64,000 bases of DNA from CBDDBK01 sp965225715 (GCA_965225715.1 CBDDBK010000004.1:1-64000); one strand, 5' to 3'; shown: positions 9,697 through 18,967, counted from the first letter of the stretch. Program-made: numbers and translations. Notes: generated by a model not told the origin, from the sequence alone.

Positions 9697-10500
9697 TCAC
9701 CTATGCAGTTCGAGTTTTTCCATAAACGTATTAAACGTATTCAAAGGGTTTTTAGACTTCATGAAATGAGTACCTATTAAAAAACCATTGTAATGGCTGT
9801 TTTTTAAAAGTTTAATATCTTCTGGAGTATAAATACCGCTTTCGGAAATACAGGTTAAACCTTTCGGAATATATTTTTTGAGATCAATAGATATCTGAAG
9901 TGATGTTTTGAAAGTTTTTAAATTTCTATTATTGACTCCTAATATACTGATTTTATCTATATTAGGATACACCCCTTTTTCTATTTCTTCTTTATTGTGT
10001 ACTTCTAAAATAGTTTCTAATTCTAAGTCTTGAGCTAATTGAGAAAAATCAGCAATTTGATTGGGAGTCAATATGGCAGCTATCAGTAAAATAACATCTG
10101 CACCTATGGCTTTAGCTTCATAAATTTGATATTCGGAAATGATAAAGTCTTTACGCAGAATAGGAATTTTTATGTTTGAACGAACTTTTAAAATGTCTTT
10201 ATTACTACCTGAAAAAAAAAGGTCCTCTGTTAAAATAGATAAAGCTACTGCTCCATTTTTAGCATAATTATCAGTAGTCGTTAAAATGTCAGCTTCTAAG
10301 TTTATATTTTTTTCTGAAGGCGAACTTCTTTTAAATTCAGCAATAATCCCCCAATTATCATTTTTTAATACTTGTTGCAAAGAATAGGTCTTTCTTGCAA
10401 AGAATTTATTGTTTTTTAGAGATTCTACAGGGTAACGCTTTTTAGATTCTTCAACCTCTATAGTTTTGTATTCAACGATTTTATTTAAGATATCAGACAT
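9697..10500 (-). CDS. trpC: indole-3-glycerol phosphate synthase
   Basis: Fourth committed step of tryptophan synthesis, closing the indole ring from the anthranilate-derived ribulotide; cytosolic TIM barrel. Recognised by IIAEFKRSSPSEKNIN (catalytic lysine), ALSILTEDLFFSGS, IPILRKDFIISEYQIYEA, ETILEVHNKEE (catalytic Glu), ILGVNNRNLKTF and CISESGI. The ATG at 10500 (MSDILNKIVEYK) gives 267 residues, the family length, and clears the nhaD stop; an in-frame start at 10539 would overlap nhaD and adds a poor extension. It stands alone, with no other trp genes in the window. nhaD ends 14 bp upstream on the same strand, so co-transcription is likely. Confidence 0.95.
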   Translation of the reverse strand: MSDILNKIVEYKTIEVEESKKRYPVESLKNNKFFARKTYSLQQVLKNDNWGIIAEFKRSSPSEKNINLEADILTTTDNYAKNGAVALSILTEDLFFSGSNKDILKVRSNIKIPILRKDFIISEYQIYEAKAIGADVILLIAAILTPNQIADFSQLAQDLELETILEVHNKEEIEKGVYPNIDKISILGVNNRNLKTFKTSLQISIDLKKYIPKGLTCISESGIYTPEDIKLLKNSHYNGFLIGTHFMKSKNPLNTFNTFMEKLELHR

Positions 10501-10514
10501 GTTTGTTTTTTTGA

Positions 10515-12113
10515 TTATAAGCGAACAAAAATTAGCCAAATAACGATTAAAACTAGCAAAAGATATGGGATAGAATATCTTAGCATATATCCAAAAAAAG
10601 AAGGCATTTTAACTCCATTTTGTTGAGCAATAGCTTTTACCATGAAATTAGGTCCATTACCAATATAAGTCATGGCACCAAAGAAAACAGATGCTATAGA
10701 TATAACCTTGAGTTGTAATGTGTTTTTAATATCATTATTACCAATAATATAATCGTACACATCTTGTTGGCTATTAATATCTAAACCTTGAGACGCCATT
10801 GCAGCAGTTAAAAAGTTAAGGTAGGTAGGTGCATTATCTAAAAAACCTGAAAGTATACCTGTCCCCCAGTACAAAGTGTTTTGGGTAATGAGTTGAGTAC
10901 CTTCAGGGGATTGAGCAAATTGAGCTATAAGCTGTAAGGCAGGCATCATAGTGCCAAAAATCCCGATAAAAATAAAAGCAACTTCCTTGATAGGTTCAAA
11001 ATTGAAGTCATTTTTTTGAATAATATCTTGATTTGTTGTTTTATAAGCTAAATAGCCAGCTGTTAACATGATTAATTCTCTAATGAAGGAAAAATTTCTA
11101 CCTTCATAAACAATACTAGGCAACCAGGAAAAGAATGGAATATTAGGATCTATAAATACAGATCCAATAATAATAGATAAAAATATAAAACTTTTTTTCC
11201 CTTTGATTTTTAGTCTATTAGATAAGGTTTGAATAGTATTATCTTCATGTTTTTTATAAAATAACATATCTTTAATATAAAAAATAACACATAAAATCAA
11301 AGTGCAAATAGACCAAGGAGAAAAGTTATAAACAATAGTCCAAGTAAACGGTATGCCTTTTAAAAAACCTAAGAATAAGGGTGGGTCGCCAATAGGTGTT
11401 AAAGCACCGCCGACATTACTGACTATAAAAATAAAAAAAACAATATGGTAAGGTTTAATTCTATCTTTATTTAAACGCATAAAAGGTCGAATCAACAGCA
11501 TAGAAGCACCTGTAGTACCAATTAGATTAGCAATAATAGCCCCGATTATTAAGATAGTAACATTGATAATCGGCTTACTCTTATTATTTATTTCGATATA
11601 GATACCACCAGATGCAATGTAAAGTCCAAAGAGAAGCGATATAAATTGGAAATATTCAAAAAATGCATGTACAGGTGAATGAACATTATGTAAACCAAAT
11701 ATGTAGTAAATAACAACACCTCCTGATAAAATAAAGGCTATTTTAGGATAGTTATGATGCCAAAAGGATTCATAAAATAGAGGTCCTGTTGCTATCATCA
11801 ATAATAAAAGTATAAAAGGAAAAATACTGAGTATATGTGGTGATAGGTGCAGTTCTTTTTGGCTATGAGCTGTTTTTTCACTTGGAAGAACAAAATTATT
11901 AAGCGTATCAAGTGTTTGGTTGATAATGTCAAATTGAAAAACATTGCTTAAACTGTCTCGCACGTATATGATATCATTATCTCGATCGGTCAAAATAATA
12001 ATATATGTTTTTTCATCTAGAGTAATAGTTTCGAAATTCTCTTGGCAAAAAGAAATAGAAATTGGCAAAAAATAAAAAACTACACCTAGTAATAAAATAT
12101 TTGTCCTCATCAT
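10515..12113 (-). CDS. nhaD: NhaD-type sodium/proton antiporter
   Basis: A 532-residue membrane protein of the ion transporter superfamily; NhaD exchanges Na+ or Li+ for protons at the inner membrane. Hallmarks are GGALTPIGDPPLFLGFLKGI, FGTMMPALQLIAQ, SGFLDNAPTYLNFLTAAMA and FFGAMTYIGNGPNFMVKAIA. About a dozen hydrophobic segments follow residue 95. The N terminus is odd: a signal-peptide-like stretch (LLLGVVFYFLPISISFCQ) and roughly 70 soluble residues before the first transporter helix, which would put that segment in the periplasm. Either of two adjacent ATGs (12113, 12110) may start it. Upstream are about 90 bp of spacer and then dispersed repeats. Confidence 0.92.
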   Translation of the reverse strand: MMRTNILLLGVVFYFLPISISFCQENFETITLDEKTYIIILTDRDNDIIYVRDSLSNVFQFDIINQTLDTLNNFVLPSEKTAHSQKELHLSPHILSIFPFILLLLMIATGPLFYESFWHHNYPKIAFILSGGVVIYYIFGLHNVHSPVHAFFEYFQFISLLFGLYIASGGIYIEINNKSKPIINVTILIIGAIIANLIGTTGASMLLIRPFMRLNKDRIKPYHIVFFIFIVSNVGGALTPIGDPPLFLGFLKGIPFTWTIVYNFSPWSICTLILCVIFYIKDMLFYKKHEDNTIQTLSNRLKIKGKKSFIFLSIIIGSVFIDPNIPFFSWLPSIVYEGRNFSFIRELIMLTAGYLAYKTTNQDIIQKNDFNFEPIKEVAFIFIGIFGTMMPALQLIAQFAQSPEGTQLITQNTLYWGTGILSGFLDNAPTYLNFLTAAMASQGLDINSQQDVYDYIIGNNDIKNTLQLKVISIASVFFGAMTYIGNGPNFMVKAIAQQNGVKMPSFFGYMLRYSIPYLLLVLIVIWLIFVRL

Positions 12114-12268
12114 AGATTATTAAATACTATTAGATATTCTTTAAATAATTACGAATTAAGGTTTGAGCAAATTGTTTTCCTGTTTTTTCATTTCTATAGA
12201 TTTTTGCTAGTGTTTGAAAAGAATATGATTTAAAATACTATTTTTGATATTTAAGGCCTTTAAAAGTT

Positions 12269-12392
12269 GATAATACCACTTTACAATTGAATTTATAGGG
12301 TTTATATATTGATGTATAACACTATAAATCAAATATTTAATGTGAATTTTTTCGTTATATTTTTGCCTATTTTTAACTGTACAATGGTATAA
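12269..12392. repeat. dispersed repeat family 2, copy 2
   Basis: Second copy of the repeat at 9564-9688, in the same orientation. Long identical blocks such as ACAATTGAATTTA and TTAATGTGAATTTT are interspersed with mismatches. A spurious minus-strand frame here encodes the same KIHIKYLIYS peptide as the frame over copy 1. Confidence 0.75.
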
Positions 12393-12496
12393 GTTCTCCC
12401 TTTTTTGTCTGATTTGGTTCATTAAACGTTGTTTTCAAATGTGATAAAAGCAAAGATATTGTAAAAAATGATATAAATAAACTCAAAAAGCAAAAT

Positions 12497-12590
12497 TATA
12501 CAATGCTATTTTTTTTTTGGAAAAATTTATTTTCATTATGAATAAATTAAAAGTCTAAAATTCTTTTGCAAGTGACAAGACTATATCATT
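12497..12590 (+). repeat. MITE-like element
   Basis: Degenerate copy: TATACAATGCTATTTTTT at one end and TTCTTTTGCAAGTGACAAG then ACTATA at the other, in the nhaD-guaD gap. Confidence 0.6.
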
Positions 12591-12652
12591 ATAAAAGTTG
12601 GCTAGCGTTGTAAAAAATATAACTAACTTCAAGAATAAGTTTGCTTTATGAT

Positions 12653-12747
12653 ATAGTAATGCTATTTTAATCTTGGAAATGGTCATTTTTAAAATCAACA
12701 TGTGTTAAAACCTCCAGAAATCCTTTGATGTGATTATATAACCATAA
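12653..12747 (+). repeat. MITE-like element
   Basis: Well-preserved copy starting TATAGTAATGCTATTTTAAT, with CTTGGAAATGG and CAACATGTGTTAAAACCTCC, ending ATATAACCATAA. It ends 36 bp before guaD. Confidence 0.75.
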
Positions 12748-12783
12748 ATTAGCTCTTAATTTTAGAATTTTAATATAAGTATC

Positions 12784-13254
12784 ATGATTCAAGATTACAT
12801 GAAGCTGGCGTTTAAGGAAGCTTTTTTAGGTATAAGAACTAATAAAGGCGGTCCCTTTGGGGCTATTATTGTCGATAATAAAGGCAAAATTATCGCTAAA
12901 GGTTGTAATTTAGTAAGCTCTACAAATGACCCAACAGCTCATGCTGAAGTCGTTGCTATAAGAAGAGCATGTCAAAAGTTGAATCATTTTCATTTGCCTC
13001 ATACCAGCTTATATACAACTTGCGAACCTTGTCCAATGTGCCTATCAGCAATTTATTGGGCAAATATTGAGTCCGTTTATTACGGTGCTGGTAAAAATGA
13101 TGCAGATAAAATTGGATTTAATGACAAATTTATTTATGAAGAATTAAATAAAACTATAGCCCAAAGAAAAATCAAAATGGAACAAGTTGAAACACAACTT
13201 TCCGAAGCCTTATTTGAAGAGTGGGTAAATAAAGAAAATAAAATTGACTATTGA
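12784..13254 (+). CDS. guaD: guanine deaminase, cytidine-deaminase fold
   Basis: Hydrolyses guanine to xanthine and ammonia in purine salvage. The 156-residue protein follows the Bacillus GuaD pattern along its full length: GGPFGAIIVDNKGKIIAKG, the zinc motif TAHAEVVAIR with His53 and catalytic Glu55, and EPCPMCLSAIYWA with Cys83 and Cys86. The C-terminal region GFNDKFIYEELNK, which in GuaD contributes to domain swapping and substrate binding, separates it from the tRNA adenosine deaminase TadA. It is a single gene with a MITE-like repeat just upstream, and its stop codon lies inside a 9-bp tandem repeat. Confidence 0.88.
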   Translation: MIQDYMKLAFKEAFLGIRTNKGGPFGAIIVDNKGKIIAKGCNLVSSTNDPTAHAEVVAIRRACQKLNHFHLPHTSLYTTCEPCPMCLSAIYWANIESVYYGAGKNDADKIGFNDKFIYEELNKTIAQRKIKMEQVETQLSEALFEEWVNKENKIDY

Positions 13255-13275
13255 AAATATTGAAAATATTGAAAA
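13249..13275. repeat. 9-bp tandem repeat, three units
   Basis: TATTGAAAA occurs three times in a row across the guaD stop codon. Confidence 0.8.
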
Positions 13276-13594
13276 AAACACGAATTATTGAAAACCCAAT
13301 ATTTCAAAATTTATAAAATCTCTAAACGTTTTTATATAAAAATCACTTTTAAAACTAATAAGTTAGAACCTCAAAAAATCTTTTTTCAACTCATGCTAGT
13401 CATAAACATAGACCTTATTTCTTTTTTTTTCTTAATTTTTTTGTAATTTAGCTATTGAAATGCAACATGAGCTTTTAGTTAAAGGCAATCAAGTGGTTTG
13501 ATAAAGTTGAGTTTTTTCATTTTGAAACGCTTTTAATGAAAAGCAGTTTAAGCATGTTGCTTATTTATTAATTTAATTTTTTAATTTTCTATAC
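13276..13594. other. leader of the lipase island
   Basis: AT-rich gap with a partial MITE-like tail at about 13345-13410 (AGAACCTCAAAAAATCTTTT, then AGTCATAA). No gene seen. A promoter for the island should lie here, but I see no clear TAnnTTTG box. Confidence 0.4.
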
Positions 13595-14526
13595 ATGAAA
13601 CAACTTACTAACTATATAACTACTTCATTATTAGTGTTTTATATGCTAATATGGGGGGGTGCCAACGCAATCATAATGATTCTTTGGTACCAAAAACGAA
13701 CAGCGAATATGTGAATACATCGCCGCTGGCTTTGGAAATGAACTATGAAATGGAAACGGTTTCCTTCCAAGAAACACTCACCGCTGATGGGGAAGTGGCA
13801 GATGCCGATGACCTTGACCCACTTGATGCTGTAAGGGCTGTACCTGTGGTTGACCGTCAAAAAATTGATTTAAAAATTTTTAAGGACGGCAGCAGCCAAT
13901 GGACTATAACCAAGCAGACTCCAAGAAAAAATGATGTCGTCGATTTGTACGATAAAGATGTACCTCCAGATTTGACACCTGAAACGGCGCTGACCAAAAT
14001 TATCAACAATGTCGCTTATTTTTACGATAAGGATGGCAATTTGCTCCATTCTTACGATTTAAAAGAAGCTGCTCCTGATGATTTTAAAGATTTAATTGAA
14101 CAACTTGAAAACGGTTGTCTCCAGTCTAATTCCATTTTTTCAAGACTAACAGGCTTTGGCATAGCAGGTTGTAATATGGATTATAGTCAGCAAGGCACAG
14201 TAAGTGAAGTTGGAAATGGGATCATTGCCGTAAGAATAGAACCTAAATCTTCGTCTGTTGCTCGTGTGTCTAATGCCGATGACTTAACGACTATTGCCTA
14301 TATTGATACCGTCCAAAATAGACCTTTAGGTACTGAACTTTTTGATAAATCTGGTCATTTAGTTATGCTTGTTTATTTGAAATACAACGATGATGAAGCC
14401 AAAAACTTAGAAGCTACTCATCAAGAACTTTTTGAAACAGATGAGGAAACCGGTACCAACTATAAATTAATTTCTGACATTTTTTATGAAAATGTATCCA
14501 TTACCAACCATTTAAGTAACGAATAA
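13595..14526 (+). pseudogene. lipoprotein, off by one base in a G7 tract (phase-variable candidate)
   Basis: The main frame (from an ATG at 13651) gives 291 residues of acidic protein with no known domain. It begins MGGCQRN, without a signal peptide. A second frame starts at 13595 with MKQLTNYITTS then a hydrophobic LLVFYMLIW and runs into the G7 tract at 13653-13659. One extra G would fuse them into a lipoprotein signal peptide ending WGGC and continuing QRNHND. As written, that fusion is out of frame. The protein body holds pieces such as YDKDGNLLHSYDLKEA and ends two bases before the lipase ATG, so both are probably co-transcribed. Function unknown; either a reversible switch or a sequencing error. 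Confidence 0.7.
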
Positions 14527-14528
14527 TC

Positions 14529-15767
14529 ATGAAAAAAATACTCTTTTTTAATTTTGTTTTGGCGCTGGTTATCAGTACAGGTCAAAATAGTTTTGCTCAA
14601 CGAACTGCTGTTTGGGTGCATGGGGTTAACTCTAATAATACGTGGTGGGCCAATTATGCAGCTACTTTTGCTGGTGTCCGGGCTAATTTGAACTCGGACA
14701 ATCGAACCTATAGAAGCGATCGAATGGCTAATATGGTTACCGATATTCGTAATGGGGCAGGACGCAATAACCAACACATTTATATCGGACATAGTATGGG
14801 TGGTGTAGCACTTAGAGATTTGGCTATTAACAATCCCGGCCATCTTGGAGGTATTATCACTGTGGGTTCGCCGCTTAATGGGGCTATGGCACTAAATTCT
14901 CTCAATAATGGAAATTTAGAGCGTAGTCTTCAGCTTGGTATTCGTGAAATTGTAGCCGGTCCTCTGTCTGTGGGTTTTGTTCGTTTTTATGTCATTAGGC
15001 AAGGGCTTAGTATGAATGATGCTTTTAATGCATTAAATAATGTCATTACTGATGTGCAAGGTGCCTTTGGAGTGGCAGGCAGAGAATTACAAGCCAATAG
15101 CGCTTATATCAATACATTTGAAAATCAAAATACAGGGGTACCGACCTTAAGCATTTGGGGGAATGAAAATAGACCTGTTCATTGGCGTCTGGCTTCTACA
15201 GAGGTTTTTGATAACGATACCGAATTGCCAGATATCGTTTCTCAGATAGGCGATGTTTATCATGGTATTTATATTGCTAAACTTGTTACAGGTGGCATTG
15301 GACTATTTTACAATTGGTTTAAAGCAGGTCGCAGATTCTATCAAGCTATACAGTGGAAAAGAGGAAGGGATTATATTCGTTCCCGTTCTGAATCCGATTG
15401 GAATAATTTAATTGGAGCAACGCGTACGGAAAGACAAAACCGTTGCCGTTGGGATTATGCTTGTGATAGAACAATCGGAAGGGGACCAGGCCAAATTGGT
15501 ATTTATCCTATAGACGATGCTATTCAGTTTAATTGTGGTTATCAGCAAGTTTGCTATAGTATAAATGTCCCTATAAACGAACCCAGCGACGGACTTATCC
15601 ATCGCACCAGCCAGCGCGGCGATGGCACCAGATGGGCAAGAGGCAATCACGAAAATGAGGAAGCCGAAGGGGCTAACCATCAAGAGCAAAACGATCATAT
15701 TGAAGTTTTTAATGCTTTGAACGATGCCTTTAATGGAGATAATCAAGGTATTTTTGACGTCAGATAA
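14529..15767 (+). CDS. secreted alpha/beta-hydrolase lipase
   Basis: A 412-residue exported lipase or phospholipase-like enzyme. The N terminus is a signal peptide (MKKILFFNFVLALVISTG, then QNSFAQ). Mature protein opens with the oxyanion strand VWVHGVNSNN, followed by the nucleophile elbow HIYIGHSMGGVALRD with Ser89. The C-terminal 63 residues, starting INEPSDGLIHRTSQRGDG and containing GANHQEQNDH, probably carry the catalytic Asp354 and His384, by analogy with SDG...SQ...NH.E in related lipases. That tail is repeated three more times downstream as small separate frames. The middle (about 210-345) is unlike anything I know. A lipoprotein gene follows after 11 bp. Toxin-like role is inference. 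Confidence 0.8.
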   Translation: MKKILFFNFVLALVISTGQNSFAQRTAVWVHGVNSNNTWWANYAATFAGVRANLNSDNRTYRSDRMANMVTDIRNGAGRNNQHIYIGHSMGGVALRDLAINNPGHLGGIITVGSPLNGAMALNSLNNGNLERSLQLGIREIVAGPLSVGFVRFYVIRQGLSMNDAFNALNNVITDVQGAFGVAGRELQANSAYINTFENQNTGVPTLSIWGNENRPVHWRLASTEVFDNDTELPDIVSQIGDVYHGIYIAKLVTGGIGLFYNWFKAGRRFYQAIQWKRGRDYIRSRSESDWNNLIGATRTERQNRCRWDYACDRTIGRGPGQIGIYPIDDAIQFNCGYQQVCYSINVPINEPSDGLIHRTSQRGDGTRWARGNHENEEAEGANHQEQNDHIEVFNALNDAFNGDNQGIFDVR

Positions 15768-15778
15768 TTTTAAACACT

Positions 15779-17077
15779 ATGAAAAGAATATTTTTAATTA
15801 TTTTAATACTACTTGGTTCCGCTTGCGAAAGGGAACCAAGTTTTGTCACCGATGCCGAAGGTGTGGTGACTAAGATGGAGCCCCTTTGGATTGCTCCTCA
15901 AAATGATAGTCCTTATTATGAAGGTACAGGAACGACTTTTTTGGAGGGACGAGTAGTCCACAATAATCATCGGCTATTTGGAGGTGAACAAAGTGACAAA
16001 AAAGTACTGATGATGCGTCATATAGAAACAGGTAAAATCCTCTGGGAATGGACGAATTTTTTGAGTTTAGATATTGTTTCCTTTTCTTCTTATACTCCTC
16101 ATCAATATCAAAATTATCTTTTTTTGCAAGATCAGGATAAATACGGAAGTAAGCATTATTGTATAAATATGGAAACAGGGCAGACAGTATGGCAGGAAGA
16201 ACGGGATAAAAGTTTTAATGCTTACTATACCGGTTTGGATGAATATTATTTTCTTATAGGTTCTTATGATAATACCGATGGTTATTCAGAAGGTATAGCC
16301 TTTAAAGGCAACATTTTAACCGGTGAGCAAGATACTTTTTTCTATCCAAAATATTCTAGAGAGCATCTTTCAGTTATTGATATTGCCGGTTATATAGAGT
16401 TTCTAAAAGCGTTTAAAAACGAGATAACAGGTGAAAGTTATGTGGCTATTATTTTTAATGATCCTCTTGAACAACAAAATAATGTCTCCTATTCAGCCCG
16501 CTTTTTAGCCTTGTATAATTTGAGTCAGGGGGAAACGGTTTATGAAAAAGAAGCTATCTATTCGGGCTATCATGGAGGACGGGTAGCTGAAGACCCTGTT
16601 GTAGTGGATGATAAAATCTATATGGCTGGGGGTAATTTTATTGCTTGCAACAATGTATATACGGGGAAATCTGTATGGAAAAAGTCATTTACCACTAGAT
16701 TTTATGGTTTGGCTGTAGATGGTGATAAAGTTTTAGCAAATAGTTCTTTTGATAATCAATACAATACGGCTAATCTTTATGCTTTGGATAGAGAAACAGG
16801 TAGTCAACTTTGGCGTACGCCCAGTTCGGGTACCAGCAGTCGTTTGGTTACCCTTAACGGGGTTGCTTATTTTGTCGGTGGTGGTGATGGTTTACTGCAC
16901 GCAGTGGATATTGAAACAGGTAACCATATCTGGCGTTTGATTTCTCCAGATGAAGAGCATAATTCGGGGGCATTTTTTGCCAAAGACATTACAGCTGTTC
17001 CGGGTAGAAACGGCAATAAAGGGATTATCTTAGTATCCTCTTATCTGAGTGCTATGGCTTTTGAAGCAGCTAGGTAA
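15779..17077 (+). CDS. PQQ-like beta-propeller lipoprotein, copy 1
   Basis: A 432-residue lipoprotein: signal peptide MKRIFLIILILLGSAC with Cys16 as lipidation site. The body has repeated blades typical of PQQ-like/BamB propellers, such as HIETGKILWEW, NMETGQTVWQE, NVYTGKSVWKKSF, DRETGSQLWRT and DIETGNHIWRL. Three paralogues follow (17375, 18968 and a truncated one at 21076). The C-terminal half is almost identical among them, while residues about 40-250 differ. Each copy sits directly behind a lipase tail, and this one behind the full lipase. By position it could be an immunity protein or inhibitor of the lipase; no direct evidence. Confidence 0.85.
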   Translation: MKRIFLIILILLGSACEREPSFVTDAEGVVTKMEPLWIAPQNDSPYYEGTGTTFLEGRVVHNNHRLFGGEQSDKKVLMMRHIETGKILWEWTNFLSLDIVSFSSYTPHQYQNYLFLQDQDKYGSKHYCINMETGQTVWQEERDKSFNAYYTGLDEYYFLIGSYDNTDGYSEGIAFKGNILTGEQDTFFYPKYSREHLSVIDIAGYIEFLKAFKNEITGESYVAIIFNDPLEQQNNVSYSARFLALYNLSQGETVYEKEAIYSGYHGGRVAEDPVVVDDKIYMAGGNFIACNNVYTGKSVWKKSFTTRFYGLAVDGDKVLANSSFDNQYNTANLYALDRETGSQLWRTPSSGTSSRLVTLNGVAYFVGGGDGLLHAVDIETGNHIWRLISPDEEHNSGAFFAKDITAVPGRNGNKGIILVSSYLSAMAFEAAR

Positions 17078-17102
17078 TGAGGAGTGAAGAATTTAATAGT
17101 TT

Positions 17103-17140
17103 GGCTTTCTGAAAATTAAAATCTTTTGGAAAGCCTTTTT
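17103..17140 (+). terminator. rho-independent-type hairpin after propeller copy 1
   Basis: GGCTTTCT pairs with GGAAAGCC across an AT-rich loop and is followed by TTTTT. The same hairpin follows propeller copies 2 and 3, and a variant follows the small membrane protein gene. Confidence 0.8.
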
Positions 17141-17163
17141 GTCAATTTTTAAATAATAAAAAA

Positions 17164-17370
17164 ATGAAACTTTTTAACGAACCCAGCGACGGACTTATCC
17201 ATCGCAGCAGCCAGCGCGGCGATGGCACCAGATGGGCAAGAGGCAATCACGAAAATACAGAAGCCAGAGGGGCTAACCATCAAGAGCAAAACGATCACAT
17301 TGCTGTTAGAAATGCTTTGGATAGGGCTTTTAATGGAGGTAATCAAAGAATTTTTCTCATAGAAGAATAG
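17164..17370 (+). CDS. orphan lipase C-terminal tail, copy 2
   Basis: A 68-residue frame (MKLFNEPSDGLIHRSSQRGD and on) nearly identical at its front to the last 63 residues of the lipase at 14529, and different at its end (AVRNALDRAFNGGNQRIF). It has the presumed catalytic Asp and His but neither the serine elbow nor a signal peptide, so it cannot be a lipase by itself. It follows a terminator hairpin and ends 4 bp before propeller copy 2. Whether it is translated is unknown; it may be a silent recombination donor. The first 120 bp are clearly more GC-rich than the surroundings. Confidence 0.55.
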   Translation: MKLFNEPSDGLIHRSSQRGDGTRWARGNHENTEARGANHQEQNDHIAVRNALDRAFNGGNQRIFLIEE

Positions 17371-17374
17371 TATT

Positions 17375-18667
17375 ATGAGAAAATTACTTTTAATTATTTT
17401 AGTACTACTTGGTTCCGCTTGCGAAAGGGAACCAAGTTTTGTCACCGATGCCGATGGTGTGGTGACTAAGATGGTGCCCCTCTGGATAGAACCTCAAAAT
17501 GATGATGTGAGTGTCGATCTCAGTGGGTCAGTATCTTTAACAGGACGAATCCTTTATAATAATTATCGTTTATTTGGAGGAAATATTAATGAAGAAAGAC
17601 AATTAACCATGCGTCATATAGAAACAGGTGAAGTCTTGTGGGAGTGGCGAGACTTTTTGTCCAATGCTTTTTTAACTGTATATACGCCTTATCAGTATGA
17701 AAACTATTTATTTCTTCAGACTGAGAGTAGAGATGGGGCAGAGCATTATCTTATTGATTTAAAAATAGGACAAACGGTATGGAAAAAACAAAGGCCTAAT
17801 ATGAGTTTTAGTGCGTATTACAGTGGCTTAGATGAACATTATTTTCTTATAGATTCTTATGATAATGTCGATGGTTATTCAGAAGGTATAGCCTTTAAAG
17901 GCAACATTTTAACTGGTGAGCAAGATACTTTTTTCTATCCCAAGTATTCCAGAGAATATTTTTCAGTGACAAATGTTGCTGGCTATATGGATTTTATAAA
18001 ACCATTTAAAAACGAGATAACAGGGGAAAGTTATGTAGCTATTATTTTTGGGGATCCTTTCCAACACTCAGGTAGCGCGTATGAGTCTCGTTTTTTAGCT
18101 TTGTATAATCTGAGTCGTGAGGAAACAGTTTATGAGAAAGAAGCCATTTATTCTGGCAAGTCCATAGGACGAGTAGCAGAAGATCCTGTTGTAGTGGATG
18201 ATAAAATTTATATGGTTGGAGGTGGTTTTGTCGCTTGCAACAATGTATATACGGGGAAATCTGTATGGAAAAAGTCATTTACCACTAGATTTTATGGTTT
18301 GGCTGTGGATGGTGATAAAGTTTTGGTTAATAGTTCTTTTGATAATCAATACAATACGGCTAATCTCTATGCTTTGGATAGAGAAACAGGTAGTCAACTT
18401 TGGCGTACGCCCAGTTCGGGTAGCAGCAGTCGTTTGGTTACCCTTAACGGGGTTGCTTATTTTGTTGGTGGCGGTGATGGTTACTTACATGCTGTGGATA
18501 TTGAAACCGGCAAGCATATTTGGCGTTTGGTTTCTCCAGATGAAGAACACAACTCTGATGCCTTTTTTGATAGAGAAATCACGGCTGTTCCGGGTAGAAA
18601 CGGCAATAAAGGGATTATCTTAACATCCTCTTATCTGAGTGCTATGGCTTTTGAAGCAGCTAGGTAA
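17375..18667 (+). CDS. PQQ-like beta-propeller lipoprotein, copy 2
   Basis: 430 residues, signal peptide MRKLLLIILVLLGSAC with Cys16. It shares the C-terminal half (CNNVYTGKSVWKKSFTTRFY onward) almost unchanged with copies 1 and 3. It shares the stretch EGIAFKGNILTGEQDTFFYP with copy 1, while residues 40-60 (DDVSVDLSGSVSLTGRILYN) resemble copy 3 instead, so it is a mosaic. The gene lies 4 bp behind tail copy 2 and ends at its own terminator hairpin. Suggested role, from context only: immunity or inhibitor protein matched to a lipase-tail variant. Confidence 0.82.
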   Translation: MRKLLLIILVLLGSACEREPSFVTDADGVVTKMVPLWIEPQNDDVSVDLSGSVSLTGRILYNNYRLFGGNINEERQLTMRHIETGEVLWEWRDFLSNAFLTVYTPYQYENYLFLQTESRDGAEHYLIDLKIGQTVWKKQRPNMSFSAYYSGLDEHYFLIDSYDNVDGYSEGIAFKGNILTGEQDTFFYPKYSREYFSVTNVAGYMDFIKPFKNEITGESYVAIIFGDPFQHSGSAYESRFLALYNLSREETVYEKEAIYSGKSIGRVAEDPVVVDDKIYMVGGGFVACNNVYTGKSVWKKSFTTRFYGLAVDGDKVLVNSSFDNQYNTANLYALDRETGSQLWRTPSSGSSSRLVTLNGVAYFVGGGDGYLHAVDIETGKHIWRLVSPDEEHNSDAFFDREITAVPGRNGNKGIILTSSYLSAMAFEAAR

Positions 18668-18692
18668 TGAGGAGTGATGAATTTAATAGTTT

Positions 18693-18730
18693 GGCTTTCT
18701 AAAAATTAAAAACTTTTGGAAAGCCTTTTT
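18693..18730 (+). terminator. rho-independent-type hairpin after propeller copy 2
   Basis: GGCTTTCT and GGAAAGCC stem, then TTTTT; nearly identical to the hairpin at 17103. Confidence 0.8.
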
Positions 18731-18753
18731 ATCCATTTTTAAATAATAAAAAA

Positions 18754-18957
18754 ATGAAACTTTTTAACGAACCCAGCGACGGACTTATCCACCGCAGCAG
18801 CCAGCGCGGCGATGGCACCAGATGGGCAAGAGGCAATCACGAAAATGAGGAAGCCGAAGGCGCTAACCATCAAGAGCAAAACGATCACATTGCTGTTGAA
18901 ACTGCTTTAAGAAATGCCTTCGATGGAAGAAATCAAGATATTTTCATAGCACTTTGA
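18754..18957 (+). CDS. orphan lipase C-terminal tail, copy 3
   Basis: 67 residues. The front is the same conserved block; the internal ENEEAEGANHQEQ matches the full-length lipase more closely than copies 2 and 4 do, and the end (AVETALRNAFDGRNQDIFIA) is its own variant. It ends 10 bp before propeller copy 3. No signal peptide and no nucleophile. Same caveats as for the other tails. Confidence 0.55.
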   Translation: MKLFNEPSDGLIHRSSQRGDGTRWARGNHENEEAEGANHQEQNDHIAVETALRNAFDGRNQDIFIAL

Positions 18958-18967
18958 TTGAACTAAT

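Noticed and set aside
12207..12422. 71-codon minus-strand frame
   Set aside because: Translated from dispersed repeat family 2; the same peptide appears over the other copy at 9564.
17149..17445. Minus-strand frames opposite the lipase tails (also 15408-15746 and 20850-21146)
   Set aside because: Antisense shadows of the conserved tail DNA; conserved only because the plus strand is.
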